This document shows, piece after piece, positions 4,971 to 9,010 of a stretch of DNA of 9,010 nucleotides. A program made the position numbers and the translations under genes. The notes under the pieces were generated by a model. It saw only the letters and a program-made list of their open reading frames with translations. It made no database searches and had not been told where the DNA came from. The DNA is from Candidatus Saccharimonadota bacterium (GTDB lineage: Bacteria; Patescibacteriota; Saccharimonadia; Saccharimonadales; Saccharimonadaceae): positions 1 through 9,010 of the forward strand of contig JAGCSL010000045.1 of the NCBI GenBank assembly GCA_017964115.1, written 5' to 3'. Position 1 is the first letter of the stretch. Each line of letters opens with the position of its first letter.

Positions 4971-7370
4971 CTATTTATCCAATTGGCTCTTAATCATTTC
5001 GGCGTCAATTTCGATTTCATCGCCATTTCCCGCCAAGTTCGCTAATACCATTTTTGCCACTAAGTTTTCAACGGTATTTTGTACAATACGACGCATCGGG
5101 CGCGCACCAAGTTTTGGATCGTAGCCTTTTTCGACCAACAAATCCTTTGCGGCGTCGTCAAGTCTCACGCGAATTTTTTGCACTTCCAAAGTCTTGTTAG
5201 TACTTTGAATCATCAAGTCAACAATCTTGCGCAAATCTTCTTTTTCGAGCGGCTTGAAAATACAAACTTCATCAAAGCGGTTTAGGAATTCTGGTTTGAA
5301 TTCACCGTCGCGGATTAGCTGGTCGGTTAATTCGTCTTTAACTTCATTCAAATCCATACCGCTATCGATAAAGTGACGAATCTTTTGTGCACCAGCATTG
5401 CTCGTAGCAATCACTATCGCATCACGGAAGCTCACCTCGCGGTTTTTATTGTCGCGTAAAATACCTTCGTCGAGCATCTGCAGCAAAGTTGTCAAAACTT
5501 GCGGATGCGCCTTTTCGATCTCATCCAACAGCACGACAGAGAATGGATGTTTCATAACTTGCGCCGTCAAACTGAGCGCGTCTTCTGAGCCGTCTGCAAT
5601 CAAGCGTGATACGTCCGAAGCTTCTACGAATTCGTTCATATCTAAGCGAATCATTTCGCCCTCGCCGCGGAAATAGACCTCGCTTAGAGCTTTGGCCAAT
5701 TCGGTTTTGCCAACACCAGTCGGACCCATGAATAAGAAAGTGCCAATCGGGCGGTTCTGATTGCGCACGCCAGCCGCCGAACGACGTAATGCATCGCTTA
5801 CGGCCTTTACGGCGCCAACCTGGTCAATCATACGCTCATGTATTAATTCTTCCAGATTGAGCAGTTTCAACTTATCATCTTCATCTTGCGTAGCCTGCAT
5901 CTTTACGCCATACACTTTTTCGATGGCAATCTGCACGGATGCGTCGGTAATGAAATTACCTTGGACCGGGTAATTAGCGGACGATTCTAATAGTTTCATT
6001 GCGCGTCCCGGCATTACAATGTCATGAATGTAGCGTTCGCTTAGACGATAGGCTTCTTTGAGCGCCCAGTGTGTATAAATAACATTGTATTGATACTCAA
6101 GCTGCGGTACGTGATCTTCCATTACCTGCATAGTTTCTTCTTCGCTTGACTGTTCAATCATAATTTTATTAAGTGCATTAGCGAGCTGCGGATTGCGCGT
6201 GGAAATTTCCAAATAGCGCTGTTGATCCATGGTCAGAATCATACGTAGGCGGCCAGCTTCAATAATTGGCAATAATACATTACTGATATCGACTGAGCCT
6301 ACCGCGTCTTCAAAGAATAAGTGCGCATTATCGAGCCAAATAATAATATTTTTCGCTGCAAAAGCTTCGCCCAAAATTGTCGGCACTAAGCGTTCGAGTT
6401 TACCGCGTTCGCCGCCATTTCCAATCAATGAAGCGGCATCGAGCATAAAGATTTGGCGGAACTTCAAGCTCGACGAAATCTTCGTATCGGCATCAAGCAA
6501 TTCATCGGCAAAAGCCGTCACAATTGTTGATCGTCCGCTACCAGACGGACCAATTAATGCCACGTTTTGGCGGCCGCCTTTTGAGAAAGTTTCTATCATG
6601 CGCGCTACAATTTGCGTATGTTGCGCTAACTGCACCTGATCTTTAATAGCAGCGCCACGGCTTTCGGAAATATTGCGGCCAAAGCGGCGCAAATAAGGCG
6701 TATAGCCGAAGGCTAAATCGCGCGCAATGCCGCCAGTGTGCTTTGGCTTGCGAGCATTTTTAACTAAACCGTGTAAGTAGTTATACCAAACGATACCGTT
6801 ATATAAATCCTCAACTTCCAATTTCATCGTGCGCAACATCTGCTCGTGATTTGGATGTAGTTCAATTAACGCAATCGCCAATACTCCGCCCGACACACTT
6901 TCAGAGCCGGTCTTCTTCTGAATCTCGCGCGCTTTTGCAAAAACCGGTGTGATATCATTCGGAATCCCCTCGACAACAATCTTCAAGAAATTCGGCGTAA
7001 TTGCATAGCGTACTGCTAAGAAGTTACCGCTATTAGTTTTGTGGGCGATTTCGGCAATTTCGGCTGGAGTTGGGTTTCTACTTAACAAAGTTAATACGTT
7101 GCGTGACAGTTTGTCGTCCAGGCTATCAGTCGGCCCAAGCGGCGGCTTAATCAATTCGTATTTAATAAAGATCAAGACAACGCAAAGCGCAATCGCCAAG
7201 CCCCATAGCAACCAGGCCAGAGAAGTATGTGCTACGAACATTAAATATGCGCCAGCCGCGACCAAAGCGATTACTGCTAATAGCATCAATGTACGAATGA
7301 ACCACGATTCGAAAACTTTCCCGATGCGGGACTCTTTGGCACGTAAGCTGTCGTAATGGAATTGATGCAT
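4971..7370 (-). CDS. Membrane-anchored Clp-like AAA+ ATPase with degenerate first ATPase module
   Basis: A 799-residue Hsp100/ClpA-ClpC-type protein. Two membrane helices lie at about 26-47 and 51-70. A Clp N-domain-like helical region follows (about 85-190). NBD1 (about 210-460) is degenerate: Walker A reads GPSGSGRST (274-282, Arg for Lys), Walker B reads IIWLDNAH (343-350, Asn for Glu), and the usual sensor Thr and the arginine-finger pair are not seen. NBD2 (about 505-799) is intact: Walker A GPTGVGKT (549-556), Walker B VVLLDEIEKAH (612-622), sensor 1 ATSNAG (655-660), Arg finger FLNRFDE (695-701) and sensor 2 GARPMRR (755-761). There is no long ClpB middle domain and no clear VGF/IGL ClpP-docking tripeptide. 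The GYVG pore loop is replaced by a shorter stretch (591-605). ATG 7370 is chosen because it overlaps the previous stop as TAATG and is preceded by GGGGGTGA; the in-frame ATG at 7436 lies well inside that gene. It is probably an ATP-driven chaperone or remodeller at the membrane. Confidence 0.9.
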   Translation of the reverse strand: MHQFHYDSLRAKESRIGKVFESWFIRTLMLLAVIALVAAGAYLMFVAHTSLAWLLWGLAIALCVVLIFIKYELIKPPLGPTDSLDDKLSRNVLTLLSRNPTPAEIAEIAHKTNSGNFLAVRYAITPNFLKIVVEGIPNDITPVFAKAREIQKKTGSESVSGGVLAIALIELHPNHEQMLRTMKLEVEDLYNGIVWYNYLHGLVKNARKPKHTGGIARDLAFGYTPYLRRFGRNISESRGAAIKDQVQLAQHTQIVARMIETFSKGGRQNVALIGPSGSGRSTIVTAFADELLDADTKISSSLKFRQIFMLDAASLIGNGGERGKLERLVPTILGEAFAAKNIIIWLDNAHLFFEDAVGSVDISNVLLPIIEAGRLRMILTMDQQRYLEISTRNPQLANALNKIMIEQSSEEETMQVMEDHVPQLEYQYNVIYTHWALKEAYRLSERYIHDIVMPGRAMKLLESSANYPVQGNFITDASVQIAIEKVYGVKMQATQDEDDKLKLLNLEELIHERMIDQVGAVKAVSDALRRSAAGVRNQNRPIGTFLFMGPTGVGKTELAKALSEVYFRGEGEMIRLDMNEFVEASDVSRLIADGSEDALSLTAQVMKHPFSVVLLDEIEKAHPQVLTTLLQMLDEGILRDNKNREVSFRDAIVIATSNAGAQKIRHFIDSGMDLNEVKDELTDQLIRDGEFKPEFLNRFDEVCIFKPLEKEDLRKIVDLMIQSTNKTLEVQKIRVRLDDAAKDLLVEKGYDPKLGARPMRRIVQNTVENLVAKMVLANLAGNGDEIEIDAEMIKSQLDK

Positions 7371-7747
7371 TAGAAGGTCACCCCCACAATAGTTAATATT
7401 ACGCAGACAATTGGCAAAATCGGCAAGAGCGGCCACAGCAAAATCACTAAGCTACTCATCACTACATCTAGAACAATCACGATAATGCCAATAAAGATAA
7501 TAATCAAGCGTAGAATCATCCCAATCACGCGTGAGAGCAGCTTGTCGAAGAAGTCGCTAATTTGCGCCTGGAATGAAATTTCGCCACTGCCATAGGCGGA
7601 AATCTGCTTATATGGCGAAAATAAAGTTTTAATCAATAGGGAAATCGAGAAGGAATCTGCCAGACTACGGAGCATCGACATCATCTTATTGATGAGGTTC
7701 AGCCACCCGCGGACATACCACCACTGCAAAAAGCCGACGATTAACAT
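7370..7747 (-). CDS. Small membrane protein coupled to the Clp-like ATPase
   Basis: A 125-residue protein. Residues 1-70 hold a Trp/aromatic-rich N-terminal part (FLQWWYVRGW at 6-15), an amphipathic stretch and the motif LLIKTLFSPYKQIS (37-50). Residues 74-122 are almost wholly hydrophobic and make two, perhaps three, membrane helices. From memory, short proteins with this WWY-RGW and LF-PYKQ pattern sit upstream of the membrane Clp gene in other Patescibacteria; I cannot verify that here. The 1-nt stop-start overlap with the ATPase gene implies coupled translation and a fixed ratio, so it is probably a membrane partner or docking subunit. No enzymatic motif is visible. Confidence 0.85.
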   Translation of the reverse strand: MLIVGFLQWWYVRGWLNLINKMMSMLRSLADSFSISLLIKTLFSPYKQISAYGSGEISFQAQISDFFDKLLSRVIGMILRLIIIFIGIIVIVLDVVMSSLVILLWPLLPILPIVCVILTIVGVTF

Positions 7748-7753
7748 GCTATT

Positions 7754-7762
7754 ATTATAGCA
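7754..7762 (-). promoter_or_regulatory. Extended -10 promoter of the membrane-protein/Clp operon, predicted leaderless start
   Basis: On the minus strand TGC-TATAAT (7762-7754) is a perfect extended -10 box, followed by 6 nt (AATAGC) and then the ATG at 7747. That predicts transcription starting on the initiation codon, with no Shine-Dalgarno site. Upstream TTATAT (7782-7777) is at 17-nt spacing but is a poor -35. The segment also forms an inverted repeat (TGCTAT 7747-7752 with ATAGCA 7757-7762), possibly incidental. Confidence 0.7.
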
Positions 7763-7768
7763 AGAGTA

Positions 7769-7816
7769 TTGATAAAATATAACACTTATGTTAATCTAAA
7801 GCTAAATTAGAAAGGA
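7769..7816 (+). promoter_or_regulatory. Promoter and Shine-Dalgarno of the TasA/CalY-like gene
   Basis: TTGATA (7769-7774) is followed after 17 nt by TAATCT (7792-7797), which is preceded by the extended element TGT. The -10 hexamer itself matches poorly. AAAGGA (7811-7816) is 6 nt before the ATG at 7823. A short inverted repeat, TAACA/TGTTA (7780-7784 and 7789-7793), lies between the two boxes and touches the -10; it could be an operator but is short. Confidence 0.5.
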
Positions 7817-7822
7817 ACAAAA

Positions 7823-8389
7823 ATGCAAAAACAGAAGAATGTACAGCTAGCGGTCATTGGCGTATTAGCCTTCGCCGTTCTCTTCATGTCAATCGGTTTT
7901 GCGGCTTATTCGCAAAAGCTCAATATCAATGGTATGGCCACAGTCGGCACTAACCGCTGGAGCGTCCATTTCAATCCAGATAGTTATGAGCTAGGTGAAG
8001 GTAGCGTTAAGGAAAACTCCAAGACTATTACCGATACTGGCATGTCTTACGATATTACTCTAAAGAAGCCAGGTGAATACTATCTATTCCAAATGGACGT
8101 CGTCAATGACGGTCAATATAATGCCATTCTCGATAGCCTCGAGATGTCTGAGTTGAGTCCTCTTGAATCCGACTATGTTTCCTATACCGTAACTTATGAC
8201 GATATGACTTTTGATCATAGCGCCACCGATATCACCTCCGCGCTTTTGCCAACCACTGGCGTCAATCGCAAGGTCGTAATGGTCCGTGTTGCCTATGAAA
8301 TGCCAGATGACCATAAAGTCCTCCCACTAGAAAAAGAACTAAATCTAAATCTATCTGCCTCCCTCAATTTCAGCCAAGCAGAAAAATAA
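7823..8389 (+). CDS. Secreted TasA/CalY-like protein with SipW-type signal region
   Basis: A 188-residue exported protein. The N-terminus is MQKQKN plus a hydrophobic core (9-27), then GFAAYSQKLNINGMATV (25-41). This pattern, a signal core running into A-Y-S, a spacer and an L-x-I-x-G-x-A-x-V strand, is typical of proteins cut by SipW-type signal peptidases (TasA, CalY/camelysin and relatives). Residues 45-185 look like a beta-sandwich, with the TasA-like run YDITLKKPGEYYLFQMDVVNDG (76-97) and strands at 118-125 and 150-159. It has no second membrane segment, no cysteine and no sortase motif, so it may be released or assemble into fibres. The next gene starts 3 nt after the stop and may encode its signal peptidase. 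The start is fixed by AAAGGA 6 nt upstream. Confidence 0.8.
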   Translation: MQKQKNVQLAVIGVLAFAVLFMSIGFAAYSQKLNINGMATVGTNRWSVHFNPDSYELGEGSVKENSKTITDTGMSYDITLKKPGEYYLFQMDVVNDGQYNAILDSLEMSELSPLESDYVSYTVTYDDMTFDHSATDITSALLPTTGVNRKVVMVRVAYEMPDDHKVLPLEKELNLNLSASLNFSQAEK

Positions 8390-8392
8390 TGC

Positions 8393-9010
8393 ATGCGCAT
8401 TAAGCGGAATGAACGTTTAGTTTACATTCTGGAAGCTATCTTTGCTGTAGCTATACTTGTCTTTGCACTGTTCTTCTTAAATCTTTTACCAAGCATCAAA
8501 GGGTACTATCTCGTCGTGGTGCTTGGTATTTTGTTGGTCGCCGCCGGCTGCCTACTCGGCTTTCATCGCGACAAACATTATCTAAAATCATACGTTTCAC
8601 GCATAATTATCGCCTGCGTCATGCTTACGGCGATAATTGCCTTTACACTGGGTTTATTACTCGGCTTCACGCGGAGCTCATTCTCGTTAGATGTAGGCGA
8701 AATTTTAGGCATTTTTTTGCCCATTCTGTTAATATCTATCACCACAGAAGTCTTACGCTATGTGATATTTCACTCATATTATCGCAATCGGGCACCTGTT
8801 GTAATATTTACAACACTCACAATCGCAATGAACGTATTATTTACGCTACATGAATCATCTTTCGTGAGCGCCGAAGCGATTTTCATCACTATTTGCACGA
8901 TTTTCTTACCAATTATCGCAACGGAAACGCTTTGTAGCTACCTCTGCCTAAAAGTTGGCCTACAACCGGCGTTGATTTACAAGTTAGTCGTAAAATTATA
9001 CCCATTTATC
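8393..9010 (+). CDS. Multi-pass membrane protein, truncated by the window end; possible N-terminal part of a SipW-like signal peptidase
   Basis: Open through the last base, giving 206 residues without a stop, so the C-terminus is missing. The N-terminus (MRIKRNER) is basic. About six hydrophobic helices follow, near 10-32, 37-57, 69-92, 104-124, 134-152 and 159-182. The final part (TLCSYLCLKVGLQPALIYKL, 179-198) and the TEVLRYVIF segment (118-126) resemble, from memory, the membrane region found ahead of the catalytic S26 domain in long signal peptidase I proteins of uncultured Firmicutes and CPR bacteria. No catalytic Ser/Lys site is in view, so this is a hypothesis. It lies 3 nt after the TasA/CalY-like gene, with no strong ribosome site, which suggests coupled translation. 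An ATG at 8389 overlapping the previous stop gives only four codons and is not the start. Confidence 0.75.
   Translation, partial: MRIKRNERLVYILEAIFAVAILVFALFFLNLLPSIKGYYLVVVLGILLVAAGCLLGFHRDKHYLKSYVSRIIIACVMLTAIIAFTLGLLLGFTRSSFSLDVGEILGIFLPILLISITTEVLRYVIFHSYYRNRAPVVIFTTLTIAMNVLFTLHESSFVSAEAIFITICTIFLPIIATETLCSYLCLKVGLQPALIYKLVVKLYPFI
8605..8638 (+). repeat. Perfect 10-bp inverted repeat inside the membrane-protein gene
   Basis: AATTATCGCC (8605-8614) is the exact reverse complement of GGCGATAATT (8629-8638), with a 14-nt spacer. It lies fully inside a membrane helix of the reading frame. It could fold as an mRNA hairpin, but there is no T-run, so it is not a terminator. It may simply reflect repeated hydrophobic Ile/Ala codons. 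Confidence 0.6.

Noticed and set aside
7371..7436. A 22-codon N-terminal extension of the Clp-like ATPase
   Set aside because: It lies inside the upstream membrane-protein gene. The TAATG overlap and GGGGGTGA site favour the ATG at 7370.
8389..8403. An ATG overlapping the stop of the secreted-protein gene as TAATG
   Set aside because: It reads only four codons before a stop. The ATG at 8393 opens the long membrane frame.
8605..8638. The 10-bp inverted repeat as a terminator
   Set aside because: It is inside a continuous reading frame, has a 14-nt loop and is not followed by a T-run.
1..9010. A classical mobile element, CRISPR array or toxin-antitoxin locus
   Set aside because: I saw no transposase or integrase motifs, flanking repeats, regularly spaced repeats or tRNA-like attachment site. 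The genes form ordinary short operons.

Overview
The window is compact (about 95% coding, short intergenic gaps, no RNA genes, no insertion sequences, no CRISPR) and looks like a chromosomal segment of a Candidatus Patescibacteria (CPR) member, most likely a Saccharibacteria (TM7) lineage. This is an inference from three gene families as I remember them: a C-terminal hydrophobic hairpin like the short type IV secretion pilins of that group, a membrane-anchored Clp-like AAA+ ATPase preceded by a small membrane protein, and a SipW/TasA-type secreted protein followed by a multi-pass membrane protein. No database search was possible.

Region 1 (1-2858, minus strand) is a three-gene operon read from a good promoter at 2859-2893 and closed by an intrinsic terminator at 3-28. 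It encodes a single-pass membrane protein with a helical, TPR-like outer part (2265-2858), a 509-residue exported protein with a beta-rich ectodomain, eight mature cysteines and a VirB2/T4SS-pilin-like double membrane helix at its C-terminus (730-2259), and an acidic soluble protein of unknown function (28-720). Together they look like a cell-surface unit.

Region 2 (2859-4970) holds a plus-strand gene for a coiled-coil protein with an in-frame 33-bp tandem repeat (2964-3731), a shared two-way terminator (3746-3772), a minus-strand carboxymuconolactone-decarboxylase-like gene (3783-4136) and, divergent from it, a membrane-anchored GH25 lysozyme (4212-4970).

Region 3 (4971-7747, minus) is a two-gene operon coupled by a TAATG overlap: a small membrane protein, then a 799-residue Clp-like ATPase with two N-terminal membrane helices. 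Its first ATPase module has lost most catalytic residues. Its second keeps them but lacks the usual tyrosine pore loop and any evident ClpP-binding tripeptide. This is the most unusual protein in the window.

Region 4 (7748-9010, plus) starts a probable export cassette: a secreted protein with a TasA/CalY-like signal region (7823-8389), then the N-terminal membrane part of a gene running off the window (8393 onward), which may be a long SipW-like signal peptidase.

Across the three divergent intergenic regions a pattern recurs. One gene of each pair has a -10 box whose last base lies exactly 6 nt before the ATG, which predicts a leaderless mRNA. Its partner has a normal short leader with a Shine-Dalgarno site. 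No intergenic stretch exceeds 110 bases.
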